DNA of 64,000 bases from CBFHND01 sp965657085 (GTDB lineage Bacteria; Pseudomonadota; Alphaproteobacteria; Rhodobacterales; Rhodobacteraceae), in contig CBFHND010000019.1 of the NCBI GenBank assembly GCA_965657085.1, positions 1 through 64,000 of the forward strand, given 5' to 3'. The notes under the pieces were generated by a model. The model was not told where the DNA came from and made no database searches. It was given only the letters and a program-made list of their open reading frames with translations. Both the position numbers and the translations under genes were made by a program. This document shows positions 49,996 through 58,900 of this stretch, one piece after another (position 1 is the stretch's first letter; each line of letters starts with the position of its first letter).

Positions 49996-50646
49996 ATGTC
50001 AGATTCCGTACGTGTCAAAATTTGCGGCCTGAGCAAGGCCGCAGAAATAGAGGCTGCAGCCGATGCAGGCGCGGCCTACGTTGGTTTTGTCTTTTTCGAA
50101 AAATCGCCCCGTGCACTTGGCCTTGATCAGGCCCGGGCATTGGCGGCTGATACTCCGATGGGGCTGGCCAAGGTGGCCTTGGTCGTCAATGCCACCGACG
50201 GCTTTCTGGACGAACTGACCACGCAGGTGCCTTTGGACATGTTGCAACTGCATGGCGCCGAAAGCCCCGCGCGCGTGCAAGAGATCAAGGCGCGCTTTGG
50301 TCTGCCGGTGATGAAGGCGGTGGGCATTGCGGACGCCGATGATTTGCCTGCCCTCGACAGCTATCTAAAGGTTGCCGATCAAATCCTTGTCGATGCCAAG
50401 CCTCCCAAGACGTCCGATCTGCCCGGGGGCAACGGGCTGTCTTTTGACTGGCGACTGATCGCCGGGCGACGTTGGCCGGTGCCGTGGATGCTGGCCGGTG
50501 GCCTGACGCCCGAGAATGTTGAGGAAGCGGTGCGCATGACCGGCGCGCGGCAGGTCGATGTCAGTTCGGGCGTGGAAAGCGCGCCCGGGGTCAAGGATGT
50601 GGACCTTATTGCCCGGTTCACTGCGGCGGCCAGAGGAGCGATCTGA
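49996..50646 (+). CDS. trpF: Phosphoribosylanthranilate isomerase
   Basis: A 216-residue TIM-barrel enzyme of tryptophan synthesis. VRVKICGLSK carries the catalytic Cys, LQLHGAESP and the Asp in ILVDAKPP are present, and WMLAGGLTPENV plus VDVSSGVESAPGVKD bind phosphate. The order lapA-trpF-trpB is typical of Rhodobacterales. Its stop overlaps the next small gene by one base. Confidence 0.95.
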   Translation: MSDSVRVKICGLSKAAEIEAAADAGAAYVGFVFFEKSPRALGLDQARALAADTPMGLAKVALVVNATDGFLDELTTQVPLDMLQLHGAESPARVQEIKARFGLPVMKAVGIADADDLPALDSYLKVADQILVDAKPPKTSDLPGGNGLSFDWRLIAGRRWPVPWMLAGGLTPENVEEAVRMTGARQVDVSSGVESAPGVKDVDLIARFTAAARGAI

Positions 50647-50987
50647 TGCGGATGATTGCGTTCGTTCTGGTGATCGGCCTGACAGGTGCCTTGGCGCTTG
50701 CTGTATCCAAACCCACACGTGGCGATTTTGATGCCGAGATTCAGACGCAACTGCTTGCCCAGATCGACAAGGCCGAGACGCAAGCAGATGGTGATGTCGC
50801 CCGTGCTGTCTTGATTGCGACCTGCAAGGCGGGACGCGACCAATGCGTACGCTTCATCCGCCCGTTGATACGTTTGCGCTATTCCGACCACATCTTCTAT
50901 TCCCGCGCGCAAGTGTCGCTTGGGGATGCGTTTGACGCCCGCTGCACCGGGATGGCGTCGCAAATCCTGTGCCGGGCGGCCAAATGA
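50646..50987 (+). CDS. Small exported protein with four cysteines
   Basis: A 113-residue protein with a signal peptide or anchor (MIAFVLVIGLTGALALAVS). The mature part has two cysteine pairs, in ATCKAGRDQCVRF and DARCTGMASQILCRA, which could form disulfides in the periplasm. It resembles DUF4359-type proteins, though this is a weak match from memory. It is coupled to trpF and followed by the sulfotransferase-like gene after 10 bases. Confidence 0.65.
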   Translation: MRMIAFVLVIGLTGALALAVSKPTRGDFDAEIQTQLLAQIDKAETQADGDVARAVLIATCKAGRDQCVRFIRPLIRLRYSDHIFYSRAQVSLGDAFDARCTGMASQILCRAAK

Positions 50988-50997
50988 CAGGGCGCGC

Positions 50998-52029
50998 ATG
51001 AAAACGCTGATCCTGCATGTGGGCCACGGCAAGACCGGATCCTCGGCGCTGCAATCTTCTTTGGCCCTGAGTGTGGACGGGCTGGCCGAAGCGGGCATTC
51101 ACTATCCGGCGCACAAGATGATGGATGAGGCGCGCGCGGGCCGGATCAGTTCCGGAAACGTGGGGCCGCTGAAACTGGTGGCCACGGCGCGCCAGGCGCT
51201 TGAACAGGCGGAGAACGCGGTTCTTCTGTCCAACGAGAACCTGTTTCACACGTTTCTGAACGACCCTGAGCTTATGACGCAAGTGACGGAATTGGGCGCG
51301 CGGGTGCATATCGTGCTGTTCACGCGCAATCCGCTGGATCATGCGATGTCCGTCTATGGGCAAAGTGTCAAACGCGGTGGGGCCACGCACAGCTTTGAAG
51401 AGTTTTTGCCCAGCTATCGCATTCCTGCGAAAGTGGTGCAGTTCGTCACGATGGCACGCGCCGTGGACGCGCGGGTAAGTGTGCTTAACTACTCCAACCA
51501 TGCCAACCACCTGACGCACAGCTTTGCAGATGTTCTGGGCATCGATGCGGCGCGGCTGATCCAGCCGCCGGTGGCGCGGGTGAACCGCTCGCTCACCCGA
51601 TCCGAGCTTGAACTGCAACGGCTTTTCAATGCGCATTGGGGCCGCAAGAGCAGCCGTTTCATATCCGATGCGCTGTGCAACGAGTTGCCGGATATCCCGT
51701 CTGAGGCACTTGCGATCTCTGAACACGCCTTTGGGCAGTTCACGGCCCGCATGGCAGAGGCGGTGAGCGAGGTCAATGCGTTGGTCGATGCCGGAGAGGC
51801 CTACGTCATGCAGCCGGTTGGCGAGGTGGTGCGGTCAGATGCGCAAGATGCGCATTTCACATTCACGACGGCGCAGCTTGATGTGATTGCCCGATCGGTC
51901 TCGGCACGTATTCCAAAGGGATTGGAAAGCGATGCGGCGTGGAAAGCGGGCACACGGGTACGCACCGTCTTGGCACACCTCAGACGCGGGCGCATTCGCA
52001 AGGCCGCGTCTGTTTTGCGCGGCAAGTAG
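50998..52029 (+). CDS. Sulfotransferase-like P-loop protein
   Basis: A 343-residue protein. The start TLILHVGHGKTGSSALQSSLA is a PAPS-type phosphosulfate-binding loop (G-H-G-K-T-G-S-S), and VLFTRNPLDHAMSVYGQSVKRG is the 3'-phosphate site. Such proteins transfer sulfate to carbohydrates or act as related glycan-modifying enzymes. It is inserted between trpF and trpB, an unusual place, so it may belong to a variable cargo slot. Substrate unknown. Confidence 0.75.
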   Translation: MKTLILHVGHGKTGSSALQSSLALSVDGLAEAGIHYPAHKMMDEARAGRISSGNVGPLKLVATARQALEQAENAVLLSNENLFHTFLNDPELMTQVTELGARVHIVLFTRNPLDHAMSVYGQSVKRGGATHSFEEFLPSYRIPAKVVQFVTMARAVDARVSVLNYSNHANHLTHSFADVLGIDAARLIQPPVARVNRSLTRSELELQRLFNAHWGRKSSRFISDALCNELPDIPSEALAISEHAFGQFTARMAEAVSEVNALVDAGEAYVMQPVGEVVRSDAQDAHFTFTTAQLDVIARSVSARIPKGLESDAAWKAGTRVRTVLAHLRRGRIRKAASVLRGK

Positions 52030-52090
52030 CCCTTTACACCCTGCCACCGGAAAGCTACCTCAATCAGGCTAAACGCTGGAGGTGCGCCCC

Positions 52091-53338
52091 ATGGCAAACG
52101 ACCTGTTCAATTCCTTCATGACCGGCCCGGACGAAAACGGACGGTTTGGTGATTTCGGTGGCCGTTTCGTGTCTGAAACGCTGATGCCGCTGATCCTGTC
52201 GTTGGAAGAGGAATACGAAAAGGCCAAGACCGACGACAGTTTCTGGGCCGAGATGAACGACCTCTGGACTCATTACGTGGGTCGCCCCAGCCCTTTGTAT
52301 TTCGCCGAGCGTCTGACCGAGCATCTGGGCGGCGCCAAGATTTACATGAAGCGCGACGAGCTGAACCACACGGGCGCGCACAAGATCAACAACGTGCTGG
52401 GCCAGATCATTCTGGCGCGGCGCATGGGCAAGACCCGGATCATCGCCGAAACCGGCGCAGGCCAGCACGGTGTGGCCACGGCGACTGTCTGTGCCAAGTT
52501 CGGTCTGAAATGCGTGGTCTACATGGGCGCACACGATGTCGAGCGCCAGGCCCCCAACGTGTTCCGCATGAAGCTGCTGGGCGCCGAAGTGATCCCCGTG
52601 ACTTCGGGCCGGGGCACGTTGAAGGATGCGATGAACGATGCGCTGCGCGACTGGGTGACCAATGTGCGTGACACGTTCTATTGCATCGGCACGGTGGCGG
52701 GGCCGCACCCCTATCCGGCCATGGTGCGCGATTTCCAGTCGATCATCGGCAAGGAAGTGCGCGAACAGATGACAGCCGCGGAGGGGCGTTTCCCCGATAC
52801 GGTGATCGCCGCCATCGGCGGTGGATCCAACGCCATGGGGCTGTTCTTTCCCTTCCTTGACGACACCGATGTCGGCATCATCGGGGTCGAGGCGGGCGGC
52901 AAGGGTGTGAATGCCAAGATGGAGCATTGCGCGTCCCTGACCGGCGGGCGTCCGGGCGTGCTGCATGGCAACCGGACGTATCTGTTGCAGGACGACGATG
53001 GTCAAATCCTTGAAGGGTTCTCGATCTCGGCGGGTCTGGATTATCCGGGCATCGGGCCGGAACATGCGTGGCTGCACGACATCGGGCGGGCGCAATACGT
53101 GTCGATCACCGACCGCGAGGCCCTTGAGGCGTTCCAGCTGTGCTGTACCCTCGAAGGGATCATCCCCGCACTAGAACCCAGCCACGCGCTGGCCCATGTG
53201 ATGAAGATCGCGCCGGACCTGCCTGCCGATCACATCATCTGCATGAACATGTGCGGGCGGGGCGACAAGGACATCTTTACCGTGGCGCGCGCGCTTGGGT
53301 TCGACATGACGGGCCCCGAGGGGCGCAACGTCGAGTAA
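52091..53338 (+). CDS. trpB: Tryptophan synthase beta chain
   Basis: A 415-residue PLP enzyme that joins indole and serine. The PLP lysine is in ELNHTGAHKINNVLGQ, the ammonium-tunnel residue region is AETGAGQHGVATATVCAKFG, and the phosphate loop is GGGSNAMGLFFPF. The start at 52091 has GGAGG upstream. The alpha subunit gene trpA is 9 kb away on the other strand, so the two subunits are not in one operon. Confidence 0.97.
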   Translation: MANDLFNSFMTGPDENGRFGDFGGRFVSETLMPLILSLEEEYEKAKTDDSFWAEMNDLWTHYVGRPSPLYFAERLTEHLGGAKIYMKRDELNHTGAHKINNVLGQIILARRMGKTRIIAETGAGQHGVATATVCAKFGLKCVVYMGAHDVERQAPNVFRMKLLGAEVIPVTSGRGTLKDAMNDALRDWVTNVRDTFYCIGTVAGPHPYPAMVRDFQSIIGKEVREQMTAAEGRFPDTVIAAIGGGSNAMGLFFPFLDDTDVGIIGVEAGGKGVNAKMEHCASLTGGRPGVLHGNRTYLLQDDDGQILEGFSISAGLDYPGIGPEHAWLHDIGRAQYVSITDREALEAFQLCCTLEGIIPALEPSHALAHVMKIAPDLPADHIICMNMCGRGDKDIFTVARALGFDMTGPEGRNVE

Positions 53339-53358
53339 GGACCCGGAGCGGTGACGGC

Positions 53359-53733
53359 TTAGGGCGTCGTCGCGTATTGTTTCAGCACCTCGAGCGGTAC
53401 GATGTCGAGCGCGCGGGCGTGGGTGGCCGCAAGGGACACCTGCGGCGCGCAACCTTCCTCGTGGGCTTGCAGGAAGCGCGATGCGCACAGGCACCAGGGA
53501 TCGCCCGGTATAAGGCCTGCAAAGCCGAACTCCGGGCGTGGTGTGCTGAGGTCATTGCCCACGTATTTCGAATAGGCGAGGAATTCTGCCGTCATCACGG
53601 CGCAGACCGTGTGGCTGCCTTGATCGGCGTCGCAGGTGTTGCAATGCCCATCCCGGAAAAACCCGGTCAGCGGATCAGTCCCGCACAGAACCAGCGGATC
53701 GCCCAGTACGTTGACACCTGGATCAGGTTCCAT
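53359..53733 (-). CDS. DUF2237 family protein
   Basis: A 124-residue protein matching DUF2237: NVLGDPLVLCGTDPLTGFFRDGHC at the start, HTVCAVMTAEFLAYSKYVGNDLSTP, and PGDPWCLCASRFLQAHEEGCAP, with conserved cysteines that may bind metal. The function is unknown. Its start overlaps the end of the serine-hydrolase gene by 11 bases on the same strand. Confidence 0.85.
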   Translation of the reverse strand: MEPDPGVNVLGDPLVLCGTDPLTGFFRDGHCNTCDADQGSHTVCAVMTAEFLAYSKYVGNDLSTPRPEFGFAGLIPGDPWCLCASRFLQAHEEGCAPQVSLAATHARALDIVPLEVLKQYATTP

Positions 53734-54907
53734 CGGCGGCCTCCACTGTCTTGACGATCCCGCGCATCATATCGGTGTTGGACACGTCCACACCATCATC
53801 GCGGAACTGGCGATCGGCGGATGTGACCACGATGACCATATTCGCGCTTCGGTCCAGATAGAGGTACTGCCCATAAATGCCGCGCCCGGTGACCTCGTCG
53901 CCGGGGATCGACCCCACCGGGATCCACCACTGGTAGCCATAGCCGATCTTGCCCGCCTCGGTCCTGGCCGTGGGCAGGATCGCCTGATCGATATAGTCCG
54001 GTGGCACGATCTGCTGGCCGTTCCATTGGCCGCCTTGCAGGATCATCTGGCCAAAGCGGGCATAGTCGCGCGTGCGCACGTTCAATCCGCCCAGAACGAA
54101 CGCCACGCCTACGCCGTCTGTCAGGTAATATGGAGACGCCTCAAGCCCCAGCGGCTGGATGATCTTTTCGGTCATCAGGTCGGGGATACTGCGTCCCGTG
54201 GCCCCACGGATCACCATGCCCAGCACATGGGTGTCGATCGAGGTGTATTTCCACTGTGCGCCGGCCGGGGCGAAGGTTTCCGTCAAACCGGCGGCAAAGT
54301 CGTCCATCTTGCCACCCAATGCCAGAACCCGGCCCATGCGATTGATGTCGCTGTCATAGTCGAGATAATCCTCGTCAAAGGTGATGCCCGAAGACATCTG
54401 CAACACATTGCCAACGGTCGCGCTGTCGTAGGCACCGCCGGCAAGCGATGGGGCGTATTTGGTGACCGGATCGTCCAGTGATGCGATGTGGCCTTCGTCC
54501 AGCACCACACCGAAGAGCGCCGAGAGGTAGCTTTTGGCGACGGACCAGCTGATCCGCAGATCATCCGCACCTGTACCTTTGTAGTAGTCCTCGTGAACAA
54601 TCTCGCCGTCCTTGAGCACCAAAAGGGAAGTCAGGCTGCGCGCCTCGATCCAATCCTGCAAGCCGGCTGGCATAGGGGCGTCATCCCCGCGCGGCAGGGC
54701 GGACACCGGTCCGTCCCCACGCGGCAATTCGCGTGACAGAAAGGCGCCGCCCATGTTGGAGAAGTTGCCAACGATCTTTTCCTCGGAGAAAAGCGAATTG
54801 ACGGCCATCAGGCGCTTGATCTCTTCGCGTTTCCAGATGCCGACGATGACCGCGGCCAGAACGGCGATCAGTGTGATCCGCAGGATCCATTTGAGTACTT
54901 TACGCAT
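53723..54907 (-). CDS. Membrane-anchored serine hydrolase, beta-lactamase/class C family
   Basis: A 394-residue protein with one N-terminal membrane segment (ILRITLIAVLAAVIVGIW) and a periplasmic penicillin-binding-type domain. The catalytic S-x-x-K is Ser-Val-Ala-Lys in SWSVAKSYLS, the second motif is YTSIDTH, and GRGIYGQ near the end replaces H-x-G. Homologues include esterases, D-amino-acid peptidases and 6-aminohexanoate hydrolase-like enzymes. ATG 54907 has GGGGGG upstream. Substrate cannot be told. Confidence 0.82.
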   Translation of the reverse strand: MRKVLKWILRITLIAVLAAVIVGIWKREEIKRLMAVNSLFSEEKIVGNFSNMGGAFLSRELPRGDGPVSALPRGDDAPMPAGLQDWIEARSLTSLLVLKDGEIVHEDYYKGTGADDLRISWSVAKSYLSALFGVVLDEGHIASLDDPVTKYAPSLAGGAYDSATVGNVLQMSSGITFDEDYLDYDSDINRMGRVLALGGKMDDFAAGLTETFAPAGAQWKYTSIDTHVLGMVIRGATGRSIPDLMTEKIIQPLGLEASPYYLTDGVGVAFVLGGLNVRTRDYARFGQMILQGGQWNGQQIVPPDYIDQAILPTARTEAGKIGYGYQWWIPVGSIPGDEVTGRGIYGQYLYLDRSANMVIVVTSADRQFRDDGVDVSNTDMMRGIVKTVEAADGT

Positions 54908-54970
54908 GTTGCCCCCCATTTGTTGCCATCCAAGCACGCGCATCATCCTGCACGCAAATCTGACCTAGGG

Positions 54971-56011
54971 TCAGGTGCGGTCGTTCCATGTGATCCAGCG
55001 GCCGTGAAAGTCCGCGCGCCCCAAGTCGATGCGCACGTCACCGGGCCAAAGCCGCAGCGTCAAGGCCGCACCCACCTTGCCGGTGGTGTCGCCATCGGTT
55101 TCCATGGACAGCCATGCCAGCGGTCGCGTGGGCGTCGCGCGTGCGCCTGTCGCTTCCATCAGGGCGGTGCCGCGGTCCTGTGCGGCCTTGGGAAAATATT
55201 GCCATGCCACCGTGTGCTGGATCATGTGTACATGGCCTTCGGGTGCCGTGGCCAACCGGGCATCGAGCCAGTCGATCGCGTCGCCCTTGTCCAGCTCATA
55301 GTCAACGGTTTGCGCGGCGGCGCGGGTCATGGTCAGCCGGTCCGGCTGATCGGCCCACAGGTACGCGGTAAGTCGCAACAGATCATCCGGGTCACGCGGG
55401 TCCAGCGGATTGAGGTCGACGCCGCCGCGCGATGCCACGATGGGTCGTGTTGCCGGGGGCAGGGGGCCATCCCAATCGGGCCGCAGGGTCAGGGCGGCAT
55501 CGGCGGGGCCAATGGTCGTCGTGCCGATCTGAAGGGCATAGTGATCCCACATCAGGTTCAGACCGCCGCTGGCCCCGAGTTCCGACAGGTGGATCGGGAG
55601 ATCGAAGTGGTGCGCGACCTCATGTGCGCCCGCGATCAACGCCGCGCTGCGCCTCACTTCGTTCGTCTGGGGTGGCAATTTCGTCCACTCCAGCATGAAA
55701 TCCTCGTGGTCATGCAAAGCAGTCAGCAGGGCGGCGCGCAAGGTTGCGTCGTCGACCGTGTTGGGTGGGTAACTGGCGGCCAGCTCGGGGCTTTTGCCGC
55801 TCAGGACAAGAGCGTGCAGGCCGCCGCAGATACGAAGGGGCAGAGAATGCCCGGCGGGGCCAATGTCGCCCTCGTAGGCGGCCATCTTGCGGGCCAACGT
55901 GGATTGCGTGGGCCAGTTCTCTGCAAGAATGGCGAGGAGACGCCCCATCAGGGGGGACCCCATGTGGGTGCAGGTGCCGGATTGGTCCCTAAAGGCTTGG
56001 ACCAACGTCAT
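54971..56011 (-). CDS. DUF2332 family protein
   Basis: A 346-residue soluble protein of DUF2332. ACTHMGSPLMGRLL-type start, YPPNTVDDATLRAALLTALHDHEDFMLEWTKLPPQTNEVRRSAAL (noted by its PPQTNEV core), LSELGASGGLNLMWDHY and HTVAWQYFP are the family blocks. Function is unknown; the E-L-G-A-S-G-G-L-N-L motif looks like a SAM or nucleotide-binding loop. Its start overlaps the pth stop (ATGA). Confidence 0.82.
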   Translation of the reverse strand: MTLVQAFRDQSGTCTHMGSPLMGRLLAILAENWPTQSTLARKMAAYEGDIGPAGHSLPLRICGGLHALVLSGKSPELAASYPPNTVDDATLRAALLTALHDHEDFMLEWTKLPPQTNEVRRSAALIAGAHEVAHHFDLPIHLSELGASGGLNLMWDHYALQIGTTTIGPADAALTLRPDWDGPLPPATRPIVASRGGVDLNPLDPRDPDDLLRLTAYLWADQPDRLTMTRAAAQTVDYELDKGDAIDWLDARLATAPEGHVHMIQHTVAWQYFPKAAQDRGTALMEATGARATPTRPLAWLSMETDGDTTGKVGAALTLRLWPGDVRIDLGRADFHGRWITWNDRT

Positions 56012-56754
56012 TTGAAACGCTCCATCAACCGTTGCAGCGGGGACTTGTCCGGCACAGGTTCGGGTTCCGGCGGCGCGGGCTTGGCGGTGGGTTTGCCGGT
56101 GGGCTTGGCGGTGGGTTTGCCGGTGGGTTTATTGGTGGATTTATCGGTGGGCTTGGCCGTTGACTTTTGCCCGGTACCCGAGCGCGGCGGGGACACCCGC
56201 AGGGCCACGGCGTTCATGAACTTGGCGGCATCCCCACGCGCGAGGTGTTCGGCCCCGTCGGAAATGCCCCGCAGCACATCATCCAGCCAATCCTGATCCG
56301 CCTTTGCGAAATCGTGCAGGACATAGCCCGGCACGCGGTCCTTGTGACCGGGGTGGCCCACCCCAAGGCGCACACGCCCGTAATCCGCGCCCAGATGCGC
56401 GTGAATGGAGCGCAACCCGTTGTGACCTGCGTGGCCGCCACCCTGTTTGAACCGCACCTTGCCGGGGGCCAGATCGATTTCGTCGTGCAGCACGATCACG
56501 TCTTCGGGGTCGATCTTGTAGAATTGTGCCGCTGCGATCACCGACTGGCCGGAATTGTTCATGAAGGTTTCCGGTTTCAACAGCACCACGCGGTCCGACC
56601 CAAAGCGGCCTTCGATCACACTGCCCTGAAACTTGGATTTCCACGCGCCAAAGCGGTGGTCCGCCGCGATTCGGTCCAGTGCCATGAAGCCGATGTTGTG
56701 GCGGTGGCCTGCATATTTCGCGCCCGGATTGCCAAGTCCCACGATCAGTTTCAT
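56008..56754 (-). CDS. pth: Peptidyl-tRNA hydrolase with a repeat-rich C-terminal tail
   Basis: A 248-residue enzyme that frees tRNA from stalled peptidyl-tRNA. The catalytic core (about 1-190) has GLGNPG with Asn8, His20 in RHNIGF, KPETFMNNSG, the general-base Asp in LHDEIDL and GHNGLRSI. The tail (about 191-248) is made of four-residue repeats of the K-P-T-x type, ending in KSPLQRLMERFK. The tail is not needed for catalysis in known enzymes. It is coupled to the DUF2332 gene downstream. Confidence 0.95.
   Translation of the reverse strand: MKLIVGLGNPGAKYAGHRHNIGFMALDRIAADHRFGAWKSKFQGSVIEGRFGSDRVVLLKPETFMNNSGQSVIAAAQFYKIDPEDVIVLHDEIDLAPGKVRFKQGGGHAGHNGLRSIHAHLGADYGRVRLGVGHPGHKDRVPGYVLHDFAKADQDWLDDVLRGISDGAEHLARGDAAKFMNAVALRVSPPRSGTGQKSTAKPTDKSTNKPTGKPTAKPTGKPTAKPAPPEPEPVPDKSPLQRLMERFK
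56086..56157 (-). repeat. 12-base tandem repeat in the 3' part of pth
   Basis: Six copies of a 12-base unit (GGTGGGTTTGCC and variants such as GGTGGGCTTGGC on the plus strand) run head to tail. Each codes for four residues of a K-P-T-x repeat. The number is likely to change by slippage without breaking the frame. Confidence 0.85.
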
Positions 56755-56770
56755 TTGCTGCTCCGATTGG

Positions 56771-56785
56771 TGTTGCAGTGCAGCA
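56771..56785 (-). promoter_or_regulatory. PhaR-type palindrome upstream of pth
   Basis: TGTTGCAGTGCAGCA has the same 6-N3-6 layout as the third phaP operator, with one mismatch between arms. It lies 17 bases before the pth start, on the promoter side and downstream of the rplY terminator. Confidence 0.35.
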
Positions 56786-56893
56786 TAGATGCGGGCGGCG
56801 GCCGGGTCCAGCCGAGGCCGCGCCGGGAAGACGGTGATGCATGGTCTTCAACCATCACGCCAACCGCTTAACATCGGGCAGGCTTTCCCAAAC

Positions 56894-56921
56894 AAAAAAA
56901 CGGGGCCAAAAAGGCCCCGTT
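56894..56921 (-). terminator. Rho-independent terminator of rplY
   Basis: AACGGGGCC (56899-56907) pairs with GGCCCCGTT (56913-56921). On the minus strand a T run follows the stem. It lies about 30 bases after the rplY stop and separates it from pth. Confidence 0.88.
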
Positions 56922-56952
56922 TCGCAACACACTCCCGAAGGGGCGGCGCGTC

Positions 56953-57603
56953 TTATTCTTCTGTCGCTTCGGCTTCTGTTTCTGCCTCTGCTTCACCTTC
57001 CGCGTCGCCTTCGGCATCGTCCGCCGATTTCAGACCCGATGGTGCGGACAGCGTGGCAATCACGAAGTCACGGTCAACCGAAGGTTTGGCACCGGCAGGC
57101 AGGGTCACCGAAGAAATGGTGATGCTGTCGCCGATTTCGGCCTCGGACACGTCGATCGTGATGTGATCGGGGATGTCGCCCGCTGTCACGACCAGTTCCA
57201 CCTCGGGACGGATCAGGGTCAGCGTGCCACCTTTTTTCAGGCCGGGCGATACGTCTTCGCCTTCAACCTCGACGTTGATGAACAACGCGATCTTGGTGGT
57301 CCGGCGCAGGCGCATGAAATCAACGTGTGTGGGCAGGTCCTTGACCACGTGGCGCTGCACGTCGCGGCAGATGACACGCACGTCATCGTGGCCTTCGACC
57401 TTCATGTTGAACAGCGTGGACTTGAACCGGCCCGCTTTCAGCATTTTGAACAGCTTGTTGAACGGAATGTTGATGGGCAGCGGATCTGTGTCACCGCCAA
57501 AAACAATCCCCGGAACCATGCCATCACGGCGTGCCTGACGAGCGGCGCCCTTGCCTGTCCCCGTCCGTTCCAGAGCTTCGAGATCAGGAATCTCTCCAGC
57601 CAT
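56953..57603 (-). CDS. rplY: 50S ribosomal protein L25/general stress protein Ctc
   Basis: A 216-residue two-domain L25 (TL5/Ctc) protein that binds 5S rRNA. GTGKGAARQARRDGMVPGIVFGG, noted by its ARQARR core, starts the RNA-binding domain; HVDFMRLRRTTKIALFINVEV starts the second domain. The acidic tail is rich in Ala-Glu repeats. It precedes pth, a conserved pair (rplY-pth), though a terminator lies between them. Confidence 0.95.
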   Translation of the reverse strand: MAGEIPDLEALERTGTGKGAARQARRDGMVPGIVFGGDTDPLPINIPFNKLFKMLKAGRFKSTLFNMKVEGHDDVRVICRDVQRHVVKDLPTHVDFMRLRRTTKIALFINVEVEGEDVSPGLKKGGTLTLIRPEVELVVTAGDIPDHITIDVSEAEIGDSITISSVTLPAGAKPSVDRDFVIATLSAPSGLKSADDAEGDAEGEAEAETEAEATEE

Positions 57604-57751
57604 AGTATTTCTCCATATGTAAGTGGGGGTGCCTCCAAGGCTGTCACCCCGCGTGAAGCGCTTCCCTTATACCGGATCGAATGAGGTGAAAAGGGGGATT
57701 CTGCCCCTGCCGCTTCTTGCCGAGCCTGCCTGCGCGTGGCACTGCAGGCAC

Positions 57752-58900
57752 ATGGGGTTTCTGAATGATCTTTACCTGTCGCGCAAACCGCTTGCGGGCT
57801 TTGTGGTGATCGGGCTGGCGTGGTCGTCGTACTTTGCGCAGATGCCTGTGATCAAGGGTGCGTTGGGCGCGTCGGATGGCACTTATGGTATGGTCGTTCT
57901 GGTGGCATCCCTGGGGGCGCTCGCCGCGATGTGGCTGGCCCCGCTGGTCGACCGCTGGGCGGGTCCGATGGCCTTGCCCGTAGGGGCCGCGGCGGTGGCG
58001 CTGGGGTTCTTGTGGACCGGTGTGGCGCCGGGCCTTGCGGGGTTTGCGCTGGCCATGACGGTGGCCTCGGCGGGATCGGGCGTGGTTGACGTACTGGTCA
58101 ACGCACGGATCGCCGGGATCGAGGCGCGCACGGGCCGCGCCCTGATGAACCTCAACCACGGGCTTTATTCCTTTTCCTACGCCGGGGCGGCGCTCTTGAC
58201 CGGATGGGCGCGCGAGGCAGGTTGGAGCCCGCTGGAAGTGTTTGTCACCCTCGCCATCACCATTGGGTGTCTCGGTGCGATCATGATCGGTCAGGACCCC
58301 AACCGCACCACAGGCCATGCCAACGAAGGATCAAGCGCGCCGCCTGCCGGACTGGTGTGGATCGTGGGCTTTGTGGTCTTGGCGGGCTTTTTGACCGAGG
58401 CGGCGACCGAAGGCTGGTCCGCGCTGCATCTGGAACGCACCTTGGGCGGGGGCGCCGCCGAAGGTGCGATGGGGCCTGCCATCCTTGGGCTGACCATGGG
58501 GTTCGGGCGGCTTTCCGGCCATGCGATTTCGCGCTTTGTGTCGGACATCTGGCTGATGGGTGTGGCCTGCGGCGTGTCGGCATTTGGTGTTGCGGTGGCG
58601 GCCGGGGCACCGACGCTGGGCGTGGCCTATCTGGGGTTCGCGGTCGCAGGGCTTGGCATCTCGGTAGTGGCTCCATTGGCGCTGGGCCTGTTGGGCCGAA
58701 ATGTGGACCCGGCGGCGCGACTGGCCGCGATCAGCCGGGCGTCGGTTCTGGGGTATGGGGCGTTTTTCCTTGGCCCGCCGATGATGGGGCTGGTGTCACA
58801 GGGATTTGGTCTGCGCGCGGCGTTTTATGTGATTGCCGTCATATTGATGGTGGTCGTGGTGACGCTGGTGCCCGCACTGGCGCGCAAGTTGCGCTTTTAG
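57752..58900 (+). CDS. Major facilitator superfamily transporter
   Basis: A 382-residue membrane protein with about 12 hydrophobic segments in two halves of six. GLAWSSYFAQMPVIKGALGASDGTYGMVVLVASLGALAAM, noted by its YFAQMPVIK part, and RTGRALMNLNHGLYSFSYAGAALLTGW resemble the YbjJ-like inner-membrane family. The solute is unknown. The ATG at 57752 puts the first helix at the N-terminus. It ends four bases into the convergent sulfotransferase-like gene. Confidence 0.85.
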   Translation: MGFLNDLYLSRKPLAGFVVIGLAWSSYFAQMPVIKGALGASDGTYGMVVLVASLGALAAMWLAPLVDRWAGPMALPVGAAAVALGFLWTGVAPGLAGFALAMTVASAGSGVVDVLVNARIAGIEARTGRALMNLNHGLYSFSYAGAALLTGWAREAGWSPLEVFVTLAITIGCLGAIMIGQDPNRTTGHANEGSSAPPAGLVWIVGFVVLAGFLTEAATEGWSALHLERTLGGGAAEGAMGPAILGLTMGFGRLSGHAISRFVSDIWLMGVACGVSAFGVAVAAGAPTLGVAYLGFAVAGLGISVVAPLALGLLGRNVDPAARLAAISRASVLGYGAFFLGPPMMGLVSQGFGLRAAFYVIAVILMVVVVTLVPALARKLRF

